From: Chloroflexota bacterium
GTDB taxonomy: Bacteria; Chloroflexota; Dehalococcoidia; Bin125
Assembly: GCA_028873865.1 (NCBI GenBank)
Contig: JAPPNI010000017.1
Coordinates: forward strand, 1-50,383
Direction: 5' to 3'
DNA: 50,383 bases
Notes under the pieces: generated by a model
The model's database searches: none
The model's input: only the letters and a program-made list of their open reading frames with translations
Told to the model about the DNA's origin: nothing
Translations under genes and position numbers: made by a program
Shown: one piece after another, positions 31,398 through 40,257 of the stretch
Layout of the letters: every line of letters starts with the position of its first letter
How positions within the stretch are numbered: position 1 is the first letter of the stretch

Positions 31398-33797
31398 ATG
31401 GGCGACGTGCCTCGACTGCGTAACCTGTCCCTCCGTGCGTGGTATCTGGCGGTGCTGCTCGCAGCGGCGCTGATCCTCAGCGGCTGCCTGTTCGGTGGCG
31501 AATCCGACCGTGACCTCTCACAGTATTTCCCTCCGCCGCCTCAAGAAGGCGCTGAGCAGGCGCAAGAACAAACGACGACCGCTTCCGATACCGCCGGAGC
31601 AACGGACGCTACGGGCGCATACACACCCCCAGCCGAGGAGCTGGAAAACCTCGAAGTCGCCCCTCCGAGCGCCCGCTTCGCCGTCCAGAGCTTCTTCCAC
31701 CTGATCGCCACCGGCGACCTGCGCAGCGCCTATCAGCGAACCTCGACCGAAACCCGGGAACGAATCACGGTCGAGGCATTCGAGCAGCGCTACCGCGATG
31801 TCTGGGCCGAAGCGACAATCCGCGGGTTCACCTGGGAAGTTGTTCCTCAGGATGACGAGAACGCGTCATCGCATGAGGTGATCGTCCGCTACCAGACCAC
31901 CTTCTTCGGCGAGATTGAGGAATTCGTCCAGGCCCGCACACTGCGTCAGCCTCATTGGGTCGTGGACTGGACGCCCGACCTGATGTTCAGCGGGCTCGGA
32001 GCGCCCGGTTATCTGATCAATGCGCTCATCGAAACCCCGGCCCGCGGCAAGATCCTCGATCGCAATGGCGTCGTCCTCGCGGGAGAGACCGAGATCGCAA
32101 TCGTCGGGGTCCACTGGGATTCGATCAGCGATGAAGAATTCGTGCTCGATTTCTTCACCGAACGACTCGACATGGAAGAAGAGGATGTTCGCGCGCTGAT
32201 CTACCAGGATCTGCCTTCGTATCAGTTCATCCCGGTCGCCGTACTGCCGATCGATACTCCACCGAACGTCGTCGCGGAGTTCGAGCAGTTGGCCTCAGAC
32301 GGAGTCCTGCTGACACGTCAGACCAGGCGGTTTTATCCGTTCGGAGACGTCGCTTCGCACGTGATCGGCTACCTCCAGGAGATCAACCCGACCGAGCTGG
32401 CTGAATGGTTCGTGGAGGGCTATCGCGCCGGAGACATGGTCGGCCGCGACGGGATTGAACAGAGCTTCGAGCGGACCCTGGCCGGACGCCGCGGCGGCAG
32501 CCTGCTGATCGTCGACCCGATCGGCCGCCCGGTGCGCGAGATCACAAGCCGAGACGCAATCCCGGGCGCCGACATCAGGCTGACACTCGATGTCCGGGTG
32601 CAGGAGTTGGCCGAGACCGCGCTCGGCGAACAGCCGGGCGCCGTCGTCGCGATCGATCCGCGTAGCGGTCACATCCTGGCGATGGCCTCCTATCCGCGAA
32701 TTGATCCCAACACGATCGTCGACGGCGTCACTCAGGAGGAGTACGAAACCTACTTCTTCGACGAACGCCAGCCATTCATCAACCGGGCCGTCGAGCAGGT
32801 CTATGCGCCTGGCTCGACGTTCAAGGTGGTGACCCTGGCGGCCGCTCTTGAAGGCGGCGGCTACGAGATCACCGACCGAATCTCCTGCCCGGCCCTGTGG
32901 ATGGAAGTCGGCGACCAACCCCTGCGCAACTGGAAGGATGAGGACCAGGGACGGATCACGCTGTCCCAGGCGCTGGCCGAGTCATGCAACACCGTGTTTT
33001 ACGACATCGGCCTCAACCTCGACCGGATCGACGAGCGGTTGCTGCCCTCTGTCGCCTCCGGTTTCGGCTTTGGTCAGTCCACGGGCATTGTCGGACTCAA
33101 TGAAGAAGACGGCGTCATCCCGGGACCGGAATGGAAGGATGGACAGCTCAACGAAGCCTGGTTCACCGGCGACACGCTCAACATGTCTATCGGGCAGGGC
33201 TTCGTCGCCGTCACCGTCCTGCAAATGGCCAACGCCTACGCCGCCCTGGCGACGAACGGTGTGGTCACCACGCCGATCGTTGCGCAGTCAATCGAGCCCC
33301 ACGGTCGACCACCGGAAGTGATCGACCAGCGCTCGATCAGCGTGTTGCCCCTCTCCGCCGACACCCTGGAGCAATTGCAGGCCGCCCTACGTACGACGGT
33401 CTCTCAGCCGTATGGCACGGGCTTCTATGTATTCCGCGGCAGCGTGCTGCGGATCGCCGGGAAGTCCGGCACCGCTGAGGATCAGGTCGTCGAACCGGAA
33501 GCGCTGGCCGACATTGACGAGGAAGGGGACGCCGAACTGGCCGGAGACGAAGAGATCGATGTCGAGCTGAACAGCGAACAGGAAGATCAGTCGGACGAGC
33601 AACAGGCGGAAGCGGAGGCAGACAACGCGCCCGAGCGTTACTTCACCCACGCCTGGTTCTCAGCCTGGGCGAACTTCGAGGACCCGCGACTGGTCGTCAC
33701 GGTGGTGCTGGACGACGGCAAGTCCGGCTCCGATGATGCCGGACCAATCGTTCAACGGATCCTCGAGGGTGCGATTCTCAACAACTGGGTACCCTGA
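31398..33797 (+). CDS. Class B penicillin-binding protein (transpeptidase), predicted lipoprotein
   Basis: This 799-residue PBP cross-links peptidoglycan outside the membrane. It has a leader with a lipobox (L-I-L-S-G-C30), a Pro/Gln/Thr-rich linker, an NTF2-like (MecA_N-type) domain (about 90-195), a dimerisation domain with R-G-K-I-L-D-R-N-G, and a transpeptidase domain. The active-site motifs are S473-T-F-K476, S529-C-N531 and K689-S-G-T692. Between K-S-G-T and the closing strand (F-T-H-A-W-F-S-A-W-A) about 50 highly acidic residues are inserted (694-746). The presence of this gene, MurJ and RodZ argues for a peptidoglycan wall. A metallopeptidase gene follows 4 bp downstream. Confidence 0.9.
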   Translation: MGDVPRLRNLSLRAWYLAVLLAAALILSGCLFGGESDRDLSQYFPPPPQEGAEQAQEQTTTASDTAGATDATGAYTPPAEELENLEVAPPSARFAVQSFFHLIATGDLRSAYQRTSTETRERITVEAFEQRYRDVWAEATIRGFTWEVVPQDDENASSHEVIVRYQTTFFGEIEEFVQARTLRQPHWVVDWTPDLMFSGLGAPGYLINALIETPARGKILDRNGVVLAGETEIAIVGVHWDSISDEEFVLDFFTERLDMEEEDVRALIYQDLPSYQFIPVAVLPIDTPPNVVAEFEQLASDGVLLTRQTRRFYPFGDVASHVIGYLQEINPTELAEWFVEGYRAGDMVGRDGIEQSFERTLAGRRGGSLLIVDPIGRPVREITSRDAIPGADIRLTLDVRVQELAETALGEQPGAVVAIDPRSGHILAMASYPRIDPNTIVDGVTQEEYETYFFDERQPFINRAVEQVYAPGSTFKVVTLAAALEGGGYEITDRISCPALWMEVGDQPLRNWKDEDQGRITLSQALAESCNTVFYDIGLNLDRIDERLLPSVASGFGFGQSTGIVGLNEEDGVIPGPEWKDGQLNEAWFTGDTLNMSIGQGFVAVTVLQMANAYAALATNGVVTTPIVAQSIEPHGRPPEVIDQRSISVLPLSADTLEQLQAALRTTVSQPYGTGFYVFRGSVLRIAGKSGTAEDQVVEPEALADIDEEGDAELAGDEEIDVELNSEQEDQSDEQQAEAEADNAPERYFTHAWFSAWANFEDPRLVVTVVLDDGKSGSDDAGPIVQRILEGAILNNWVP

Positions 33798-33801
33798 CGC
33801 C

Positions 33802-34233
33802 ATGCGACGTTCGCGTTTTCGCCGCCTGGTTGAGCGTGCTCTGGACGAGATCCCGGACGAGCTGGCTGCGCGTATGGACAACGTGGTCATTCTGCTGCGC
33901 AATCAGCCGACCGCCGAAGAGCTTGAGTCGGTGGGTCTCGGCCCTCGTCAAACCTTGCTGGGTCTGTACGTCGGTCAACCGCTGACCAATCGCGGATGGT
34001 ACGGCGAAACCTTGCCGGACCGGATCATGATCTATCAACAGCCGATCGAGAGCATATGCCGCAGCGAGGACGAGGTCGTCGAGCAGGTCCGTGAGACCGT
34101 CCTGCACGAGGTCGCGCACCACTTCGGTATCGATGACGATCGGCTGGACGAGATTGGCATCGCACCACCGCCGAAGAATCACGTGCGTGGAGCGATCAAT
34201 GTCACGGAGCGGCGTACGCCCTATCTCGAGTAA
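33802..34233 (+). CDS. Zincin-like metallopeptidase family protein (DUF1025-type)
   Basis: This 143-residue protein is a small single-domain zincin. It carries H102-E-V-A-H106-H-F-G-I-D-D, the HExxH-x-x-G-x-x-D zinc motif. The N-terminus F-x-x-L-V-E-R-A-L-D-E-I-P matches the family. Substrate is unknown. It follows the PBP by 4 bp and is presumably co-transcribed. The 3' end overlaps the glycerate kinase gene tail-to-tail by 13 bp. Confidence 0.88.
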   Translation: MRRSRFRRLVERALDEIPDELAARMDNVVILLRNQPTAEELESVGLGPRQTLLGLYVGQPLTNRGWYGETLPDRIMIYQQPIESICRSEDEVVEQVRETVLHEVAHHFGIDDDRLDEIGIAPPPKNHVRGAINVTERRTPYLE

Positions 34234-35339
34234 CGCCGCAACAGGCGCTCGACGGCCTCGGGCACCAGTTCGTCCGTGCGAGCCATAGCTTCGTCCACCG
34301 ACATCCCGATCGGCGTTGATGCCTCGCCGTCCACAAGGCCAGGCAGTTCCGTCGATCCCTCAATCAATCCCGCGACGACGAGACAGGGCACATCGGCCGC
34401 CTGCGCCAACGAAGCGACACCGGCGACTGTCTTGCCGTAGGCAGACTGCGTGTCGAGGCGGCCTTCCCCGGTTATCACGAGGTCGGCCTGCGCGATGCGG
34501 CTCGGCAGATTGACGGCCTGCGACACCGCCGCGAAGCCCGACTGCAGCCTGGCGCGGCAGAAGGCCATCAGTCCAGCCGCCAGTCCCCCGGCGGCTCCAG
34601 CGCCCGGTGCTTCCGCGACCGATGCGTCGAGATCACGCTCAAGGATGCCTGCAAAGTTGGCCAACGCTCGGTCGAGCTGCGCGACGCAGGCAGCGTCGGC
34701 GCCTTTCTGCGGCCCGTAAACGGCACTCGCCCCTTCCGGGCCAAGCAGCGGGTTTTGCACGTCGCAGAGCACGGTTATCTCGATCTGTGTTGGTCGCCGA
34801 TCGAAACCGTCCATCCGGATCTGCGCGAGATTGGCCAGCGCCGCGCCGCCGGGAGACAGCCGCTCTCCGTCCTCGTCCAGGAGGACCACGCCCAGGGCCT
34901 CGGCCATGCCAGCGCCGCCGTCATTGGTGGCGCTGCCGCCGACGCCGATCAACATCCGTTCAACCCCAGCGTCCAGCGCATGGGTGATCAGCTGGCCGGT
35001 GCCGAACGTTGAAGCCCGGCGCGGATCCAACTCATCCCGGTTCAGCAGCGTCAAACCCGAGGCGGCAGCCATCTCGATCACGGCAGTACGCCCGTTGTCG
35101 ATGCGGCCCCACTGAGCGTCGACCGGAGTGCCGAGTGGGCCGTCGACCCGCGCGATCGAGGTTCGACCGCCGGTCGCGTGGACGAGCGCTTCGACCGTGC
35201 CCGGGCCGCCGTCGGCGACAGGCGCACTGTCGATGACGGCGCTCGGGAAGACGGCTCGCACGCCCTGTTGGATCGCGGCGGCGGCTTCGACAGCGGTCAG
35301 ACTGCCCTTGAACTCCTGCGGCGCGATCAGAACGCGCAT
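34221..35339 (-). CDS. Glycerate kinase (GK1 family)
   Basis: This 372-residue enzyme phosphorylates glycerate (2- or 3-phosphoglycerate product), feeding the glyoxylate/serine routes into glycolysis. The family start P-Q-E-F-K-G-S-L-T-A, V-A-D-G-G-P-G-T-V-E-A-L, the G-V-G-G-S-A-T-N-D-G-G-A-G loop, and G-E-G-R-L-D-T-Q-S-x-x-G-K-T are all visible. The length is normal. It follows two small minus-strand genes and probably ends their operon. Confidence 0.93.
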   Translation of the reverse strand: MRVLIAPQEFKGSLTAVEAAAAIQQGVRAVFPSAVIDSAPVADGGPGTVEALVHATGGRTSIARVDGPLGTPVDAQWGRIDNGRTAVIEMAAASGLTLLNRDELDPRRASTFGTGQLITHALDAGVERMLIGVGGSATNDGGAGMAEALGVVLLDEDGERLSPGGAALANLAQIRMDGFDRRPTQIEITVLCDVQNPLLGPEGASAVYGPQKGADAACVAQLDRALANFAGILERDLDASVAEAPGAGAAGGLAAGLMAFCRARLQSGFAAVSQAVNLPSRIAQADLVITGEGRLDTQSAYGKTVAGVASLAQAADVPCLVVAGLIEGSTELPGLVDGEASTPIGMSVDEAMARTDELVPEAVERLLRRYSR

Positions 35340-35342
35340 CGT

Positions 35343-35528
35343 TCAGTCGCCCGTGCCAATGCCCAGAATGCGAAGGATGCCGATGATCAGAATGGCCACG
35401 ACCGCCAGCAGGATCGCTAGCCGGATACGTCGATAGACGGAGAGCAGATTGTCGAAGCTCAATAGCCCGCGCATGTACAACAGGGCGATCAGCGCGGCCA
35501 GAACCACGATGGCAAGGAGGATGCTCAC
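35343..35528 (-). CDS. Small membrane protein, two transmembrane segments
   Basis: Unrecognised. From a GTG at 35528 it encodes 61 residues, nearly all hydrophobic, with two predicted helices around 2-18 and 35-53 and a short basic loop (Y-R-R-I-R) between them. A start at 35579 is also possible but would overlap the zinc-ribbon gene. It sits between the zinc-ribbon gene (4 bp gap) and glycerate kinase (3 bp gap). Confidence 0.55.
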   Translation of the reverse strand: MSILLAIVVLAALIALLYMRGLLSFDNLLSVYRRIRLAILLAVVAILIIGILRILGIGTGD

Positions 35529-35532
35529 CGCT

Positions 35533-35763
35533 TTATCGTACGCGCCGCCGAGCGTTCCGCTGCCGAGATCCAAACCCACAGATCACGCAGACGATGCGGC
35601 GGCGGTGGCTGGCTGTCGGACCTGCGCAGCGCGGACAGACCGAACTGCCTCGGCGCGGTCGCGGCGACGAGAGTTGCGAAACGGCCAGTGGCTCCAGCAT
35701 CAGCGGCAGCTGAGCGCCGCGGGCGATCGGACCGGGAGCTGAACTGGTGACCTTGGTCGACAT
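35533..35763 (-). CDS. Small zinc-ribbon protein
   Basis: This 76-residue protein has a variable Pro-rich N-terminus and a C-terminal zinc ribbon with two C-x-x-C knuckles (C-P-R-C and C-V-I-C-G-F-G) followed by an Arg-rich tail, so it may bind nucleic acid. The ATG at 35763 is chosen because a promoter lies just upstream; the longer frame from a TTG at 35826 would begin inside the -35 element. Function unknown. Confidence 0.5.
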   Translation of the reverse strand: MSTKVTSSAPGPIARGAQLPLMLEPLAVSQLSSPRPRRGSSVCPRCAGPTASHRRRIVCVICGFGSRQRNARRRVR

Positions 35764-35774
35764 GGTTGCGCCCT

Positions 35775-35815
35775 GTACGTACGTTCTGCTAGAAACAAAG
35801 GTAGTACGCGTGTAC
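35775..35815. promoter_or_regulatory. GTAC-rich palindromes, candidate operator
   Basis: GTACGTAC at 35775-35782 and GTAC-N4-GTAC at 35804-35815 lie around the -10 of the promoter at 35798-35826: one between -35 and -10, the other in the leader. They are symmetric and could be repressor sites for the zinc-ribbon operon. The regulator is not known. Confidence 0.35.
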
Positions 35816-35826
35816 AGCGTTGTCAA
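35798..35826 (-). promoter_or_regulatory. Sigma-70-like promoter of the zinc-ribbon/glycerate kinase operon
   Basis: On the minus strand TTGACA, an exact -35 consensus at 35821-35826, is followed by 17 bases and then TACCTT (partial -10 match). The start codon of the zinc-ribbon gene is 35 bp downstream of the -10. Confidence 0.55.
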
Positions 35827-35875
35827 TTATGTCAGTTGTCTGGGTAACACCAGAACGGAGGCGGCGGCGCTCGCC

Positions 35876-36007
35876 CTACTGCTGGTCTTCGGGCCGATCC
35901 AGCCAGTCGACGAAGTCGCGCATCTTCTCGTTCAGCGTGTCGTAGCGCCCGCGGTCGGCGGCGACGAGGATGCTGACGAACAGGATTGCCAGACCGATCT
36001 CCACCAT
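35876..36007 (-). CDS. 43-residue single-pass membrane microprotein
   Basis: Unrecognised. The ATG at 36007 is preceded by GGAGGAG at ideal spacing, stronger than most genes here. The 43-residue product starts with a hydrophobic helix (V-E-I-G-L-A-I-L-F-V-S-I-L-V-A-A) and ends in a charged tail with D-F-V-D-W-L-D. It diverges from mtaB by 43 bp. Coding status rests on the ribosome site and the membrane-helix pattern. Confidence 0.5.
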   Translation of the reverse strand: MVEIGLAILFVSILVAADRGRYDTLNEKMRDFVDWLDRPEDQQ

Positions 36008-36050
36008 GTCGCTCCTCCGTCGCCCTTGTCTATCAGTATCGTAGTTTGGC

Positions 36051-37328
36051 ATGAGTCCGAGTGCATCATCGAAGTCACCCGTCAACGCCTCCGTCGTTGC
36101 GACGCTGACGTTGGGCTGCAAGCTCAACCAGGCTGAAACACAGCAGGCGGCTCAACACCTGCAGCGTCATGGATGCGTCACGACCGACCGACCGGTTCGG
36201 GCGGACGCGTACCTGATCAACACCTGCACCATCACCCACATCGCCGACCGCAAAGCGCGTCGGCTGATCCGGCTGGCGCATCGGCTCTCTCCGGACGCCC
36301 CCGTAGTCGTGACCGGCTGTTACGCCGAGCGAGACGCCAAGGCGCTCGCCGAGTTCCCGCAAGTGCAGGTGGTCGGCAACACTCGCAAACACGAGGCGGC
36401 GACCGTCTTGCTGGACTCGCTCGAAGGAGTCTCGCCTGTGTCGAGCACCGCCGCTCGCTCGAGCGGACGTACTCGCTCGTTCATCAAGATCCAGGAGGGT
36501 TGCGACGATGTCTGCGCATTCTGCATCGTGCCCTACGTGCGCGGCCGTGAACAAGCCGTCCCGATTGACCACATCGTGGCGCTGGCCCAGGAACGGGTCG
36601 AGGAGGGAGTCCAGGAAATCGTCCTGACCGGCACGCAGCCGGGCGCCTACGGACGTGACCGCGCGGACGGGTCCTCGGCGACGACGCTGATCGAAGCGCT
36701 CCTGGCACGCACCGACGCGCCGCGCATTCGCTATTCCTCGATCCAGCCGCAGGACATGACGCCACAGCTGCTCGCCTGCTGGGAGGACTCGCGGATGTGC
36801 CGGCACTTCCATCTCGCCCTGCAGAGCGGGTCGGACGACGTGCTGGCCCGCATGCGTCGGCGCTACACCTCCAGCGAGTTCCGAAACGCGGTCGAGACGA
36901 TCCGAGCTGTGGTTCCGGGCGCATCGATCACGACCGACATCATCGCCGGGTTCCCGGGCGAGAATGACGAGGACCACCAGCAAACGCTCCGAATCATGGA
37001 AGATCTTCGGTTCACCGACGTTCACATCTTCCCCTACTCGTCCCGACCCGGCACCTCGGCGGCGCTACTCGCCGACGATGTCGCCCCAGAGCTTAAGCGA
37101 CACCGCGCCGCGGAGCTGCGCGAGCTGGGCGCGATCCACCGCACCGCCGCGCTCGAGTCCGCTGTCGGATCAGTCGAGTCGGTGCTGTTTGAGACGGCCG
37201 AATCCGGTCTCACCGACACCTACCTGCCGGTTCGGGTCGACAGCGCTGCCGACCTGACCAATCAGATCCGCGGGGTGAGAATCCTGTCGGCCGACAACAC
37301 TGGGCTAGTCGGCGAGCTACCGGGATGA
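36051..37328 (+). CDS. mtaB: tRNA ms2t6A37 methylthiotransferase MtaB
   Basis: This 425-residue radical-SAM enzyme adds the methylthio group to t6A37 of ANN-decoding tRNAs. The diagnostic N-terminal L-G-C-K-L-N-Q-A-E separates MtaB from MiaB and RimO. The second cluster motif is C-D-D-V-C-A-F-C, and a TRAM-like C-terminus follows. It overlaps scpB by 4 bp (ATGA), and scpB overlaps the DUF503 gene in the same way, so the three form an operon. The ATG at 36051 is preceded by an AT-richer patch but no clear promoter. Confidence 0.9.
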   Translation: MSPSASSKSPVNASVVATLTLGCKLNQAETQQAAQHLQRHGCVTTDRPVRADAYLINTCTITHIADRKARRLIRLAHRLSPDAPVVVTGCYAERDAKALAEFPQVQVVGNTRKHEAATVLLDSLEGVSPVSSTAARSSGRTRSFIKIQEGCDDVCAFCIVPYVRGREQAVPIDHIVALAQERVEEGVQEIVLTGTQPGAYGRDRADGSSATTLIEALLARTDAPRIRYSSIQPQDMTPQLLACWEDSRMCRHFHLALQSGSDDVLARMRRRYTSSEFRNAVETIRAVVPGASITTDIIAGFPGENDEDHQQTLRIMEDLRFTDVHIFPYSSRPGTSAALLADDVAPELKRHRAAELRELGAIHRTAALESAVGSVESVLFETAESGLTDTYLPVRVDSAADLTNQIRGVRILSADNTGLVGELPG

Positions 37329-37906
37329 CGACCGAGGAACCTGAGTCACTGCCACCGCCGGACAACCTGCGGCTCACACTCGAAGCGTTGCTGCTGGTCG
37401 CCGAATCGCCGCCGACCATCCGCATGCTGGCGCGAGTCACGGGTGTTCCCGATGCTGCGGTCGAGTCCGTCATCTCGGAGCTGGAATCAGATCAGTCCAG
37501 CGGCATCCGACTGCGCCGCCACGAGGGGACCCTCGCCCTCGTCTCGGCGCCCGAGGCGGCCCCGTACGTCGAGCGGCTGCTCGGGCTGGACACGCCGCCG
37601 CGACTGTCCAAAGCGTCGCTGGAGACCCTGGCGATCGTCGCCTACCACCAGCCCGTTACCAGGGACCAAATCGAGCGCGTACGCGGCGTAGGCGCGTCGG
37701 GCGTGATTCGCTCGCTGCGGGCCCGCGACCTGATCGCGCCCAGCGGCCGCCTGGACACGCCCGGCCAACCGCTCCTTTGGAGTGTGACCCCGCGCTTCCT
37801 CGACCATTTCGGGCTGAGCGCGCTGGATCAACTGCCACCGCTCGAACAGCTGGAGCCACCTGCCCAACAGGCCGTGTTGCCGCTTGAACCGGGCGAAGAG
37901 GCATGA
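37325..37906 (+). CDS. scpB: Segregation and condensation protein B
   Basis: This 193-residue protein is the ScpB kleisin-binding subunit of the SMC condensin complex. It is built of two winged-helix domains and contains L-E-A-L-L-L-V-A-E, L-S-K-A-S-L-E-T-L-A-I-V-A-Y-H-Q-P-V-T-R and I-E-R-V-R-G-V, all strongly conserved in the family. scpA is not in the window. Both ends overlap neighbours by 4 bp. Confidence 0.93.
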   Translation: MTTEEPESLPPPDNLRLTLEALLLVAESPPTIRMLARVTGVPDAAVESVISELESDQSSGIRLRRHEGTLALVSAPEAAPYVERLLGLDTPPRLSKASLETLAIVAYHQPVTRDQIERVRGVGASGVIRSLRARDLIAPSGRLDTPGQPLLWSVTPRFLDHFGLSALDQLPPLEQLEPPAQQAVLPLEPGEEA

Positions 37907-38196
37907 CGTTCGTCACGGTGTTGACAGTAGAACTGCTGATCTTCGAGTCGGCCTCGCTCAAGGAGAAACGCGCCGTCATTCGCCAGGTGATGCAACGGAC
38001 GCGCAACAAGTTCCCCGTGGCGGCCGCCGAAGTCGAGAGTCAGAACAATGCGTCCCGCGCCACTCTCGCATTTGCGACGATCTCATCCGACACCCAAATC
38101 TCGCACGCCACGGCGCAACGCGTGCTGGCATTCATCGAGGATCTGCGGCTGGACTGCCAGATCGGAACGGTGTCGACAGAGACGATCGCCCTCTAG
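37903..38196 (+). CDS. DUF503 family protein
   Basis: This 97-residue protein is of the DUF503 family (YlxP-like), small proteins often in translation or ribosome operons. The start V-L-T-V-E-L-L-I-F-E-S-A-S-L-K-E-K-R is typical, as is N-K-F-P-V-A-A-A-E-V. Its role may relate to ribosome maturation in other genomes, but this is not firm. The stop overlaps rimO tail-to-tail by 4 bp. Confidence 0.88.
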   Translation: MTFVTVLTVELLIFESASLKEKRAVIRQVMQRTRNKFPVAAAEVESQNNASRATLAFATISSDTQISHATAQRVLAFIEDLRLDCQIGTVSTETIAL

Positions 38197-39479
38197 CCGA
38201 CCAGCTCGGCCCAGAGATCGTGTCCCATCGCCTCGACGATCTCGACAGGCCTGAAATCCCCCGGTTCCGCTGCACCCAGGGCGAAGACGAGCCCGTCCAC
38301 TTCCGCCGCCTCCCGATACGTCCGGCCGGCAATGATCGGATCGCCATCTTCCGTGGTCTGGCCGGGCTCCGACTCGACCAGCATCGACAGGCGCCGACCG
38401 ACCTGGCGCTCATTCTTTCGTGCCGACACATCGCCGAGCAGCAGCATCAGTTCTTCGTGGCGGCGTTGCTTGACATCCTCCGGAATCTGATCGGACATCA
38501 CAGCCGCCGGAGTGCCGTCCTGCGGCGAGTAGAGAAACGCGCCGGCGCGATCGAACTCCGCTTCCTCGGCGAAGCCGAGCAACTCGCCGAACTCCGAATC
38601 GCTTTCACCGGGGAAGCCGACGATGAACGTCGTCCGAATCGCAATGTCGGGCATGGCCTCGCGCAAGCGATCCAGCGTGCCGCGAACCATGCTCATGTTG
38701 TGCGGGCGCTTCATCCGGCGCAACACGGATGTCGATCCATGCTGCAGCGGGATGTCCAGGTAGTGACAGACCTGAGGCGTGTTCGCCATGACCTCGACCA
38801 GGCTCGGAGTGACGAATCCGGGGTAGGCGTACATCAGGCGCAGCCAGTCCGCGCCCGATTCTGCCGCCAGCCGTTCGATCAGGCGGGCGAGGCCATTCGC
38901 GTCGCCCCATTCCGCGCCGTACGCCGTGCTGTCCTGGGCGACCAGCACGATCTCTCTCGCCCCACGCGCCACGAGGTCGCGAGCCTCCTGAACCAGCGCG
39001 TCGGGCTCCACGCTCCGAAACTGCCGGCCCTTGATCGCCGGAATATTGCAGAAGGTGCAGGGCCGGGCGCAGCCGTCGGAGATCTTCAGATACGCCGATG
39101 GCCCGATACCGATCGACGTTTCAGGGATGTCCCGTTCGGCCTCCACCGTTCCTGCGTGCTCGGCGATCTCCTGCCACGCCTCAATCCCGAACGTCGCGTC
39201 GATCCCGTCGATCGAGACGACCTGCTCGCGTTCGATCTGCGACCAACATCCGGTCACCACCACCTGCTGACCCGGCGATCGCTCGGCCGCCAGCAACTCC
39301 GCAGCCTGCCGCGACTCCGCACGGGCGTCGTCGATGAACCCGCAGGTATTGAGAACCACCAGATCCGCCGCATGCCGATCCGCAGTCGCACTGTGGCCGG
39401 CCTGCTCCAGCGTGCGTGCGATCCGATCGGAGTCGGTCGTGTTCTTGGGACAGCCCAGCGTGACGATCTGGTAGCGCAT
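38193..39479 (-). CDS. rimO: Ribosomal protein S12 methylthiotransferase
   Basis: This 428-residue radical-SAM enzyme methylthiolates the S12 aspartate near the decoding site. The family-specific T-L-G-C-P-K-N-T-T-D-S-D begins the first cluster domain, with the SAM-cluster motif C-A-R-P-C-T-F-C and P-A-I-K-G. The C-terminal TRAM-like region follows. The ATG overlaps the upstream RodZ-like stop by one base (TGATG), so they are co-translated. Confidence 0.92.
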   Translation of the reverse strand: MRYQIVTLGCPKNTTDSDRIARTLEQAGHSATADRHAADLVVLNTCGFIDDARAESRQAAELLAAERSPGQQVVVTGCWSQIEREQVVSIDGIDATFGIEAWQEIAEHAGTVEAERDIPETSIGIGPSAYLKISDGCARPCTFCNIPAIKGRQFRSVEPDALVQEARDLVARGAREIVLVAQDSTAYGAEWGDANGLARLIERLAAESGADWLRLMYAYPGFVTPSLVEVMANTPQVCHYLDIPLQHGSTSVLRRMKRPHNMSMVRGTLDRLREAMPDIAIRTTFIVGFPGESDSEFGELLGFAEEAEFDRAGAFLYSPQDGTPAAVMSDQIPEDVKQRRHEELMLLLGDVSARKNERQVGRRLSMLVESEPGQTTEDGDPIIAGRTYREAAEVDGLVFALGAAEPGDFRPVEIVEAMGHDLWAELVG

Positions 39480-40255
39480 CAGCCGCCGCCCGTCGCGGCA
39501 TCGGTCGACGCGCCGGGCCGAGGCCCACGGCTGACCACCAGCGTGATCACGGCGTCCTCGGGCGGTTCTGCGCCCGGGGCTGGCGACTGCTCCAGCACCG
39601 TGCCGACCGGTGAGTCGTCGTAGACCGAGACCACCACGTAGGGCGCGTTCAGGAGTTTGACGTAGTTCACCGCTTCTCGGGAAGTGAACCGCCGCAGGTC
39701 GGGCAGCGGCTGGAAGTCGACGTTCGTGCTGGCCGCAGCTGCATTGGTTTGTTCAAGGGTGTCGGCAACGCTGTCGATACCCGGCACGTCACGGGTCTCT
39801 TCAACCGGCTCGACCTCATCACGCAGACTGACCACCGCCACGACCGCCCCGATGATCACCAGGACCACGACCGCAGCGACCAGCCAGGGCCCCAGATGCA
39901 CCCTGGACGGCCGTAGCTCCTCACGCGGCCCGCCGCTGCGTTCGACGGACTGATAGGACTCAATGGTCTCGTCCGTGAGTTGCAGGCCCTCACCGGGAAC
40001 GTTCGGCTCAAAGGGGAATCGCTCGAACAACGGAGCCTCGTCGAGGCCGAGATATTGCGCATAGGAACTGAGAAAACCCCGCGCGAACGGCGCGGCGGGC
40101 ATCCGCCGCCAGTCTTCAGCCTCGAGCGCTTCCAGGTAGTGGCGCGCAATCCTGGTCGCCTGGTGCGCCTGCGCGATCGAGCGGCCGCGCCGAATCCTGG
40201 CCTGGCGCAGTTCTTCGCCGATGCCGGTCAGGTAGCCGTCGCCTCGGCTCACCAT
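39479..40255 (-). CDS. RodZ-like HTH membrane protein with C-terminal PASTA domain
   Basis: This 258-residue protein has an N-terminal HTH_25/RodZ cytoplasmic domain (about 10-80: G-E-E-L-R-Q-A-R-I-R-R-G-R-S-I), one transmembrane helix (about 122-144), and an extracellular domain from about 180 to 248 that resembles a PASTA repeat (Y-V-V-V-S-V, V-L-E-Q-S-P-A-P-G, V-I-T-L-V-V-S-R-G-P). RodZ links MreB to the wall-building machinery. PASTA domains bind peptidoglycan or beta-lactams, so the fusion could connect cell-shape control to wall sensing. It is co-translated with rimO. Confidence 0.75.
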   Translation of the reverse strand: MVSRGDGYLTGIGEELRQARIRRGRSIAQAHQATRIARHYLEALEAEDWRRMPAAPFARGFLSSYAQYLGLDEAPLFERFPFEPNVPGEGLQLTDETIESYQSVERSGGPREELRPSRVHLGPWLVAAVVVLVIIGAVVAVVSLRDEVEPVEETRDVPGIDSVADTLEQTNAAAASTNVDFQPLPDLRRFTSREAVNYVKLLNAPYVVVSVYDDSPVGTVLEQSPAPGAEPPEDAVITLVVSRGPRPGASTDAATGGG

Positions 40256-40257
40256 GA

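Noticed and set aside
37884..39623. Plus-strand open frame opposite rimO
   Set aside because: rimO has clear radical-SAM motifs on the minus strand.
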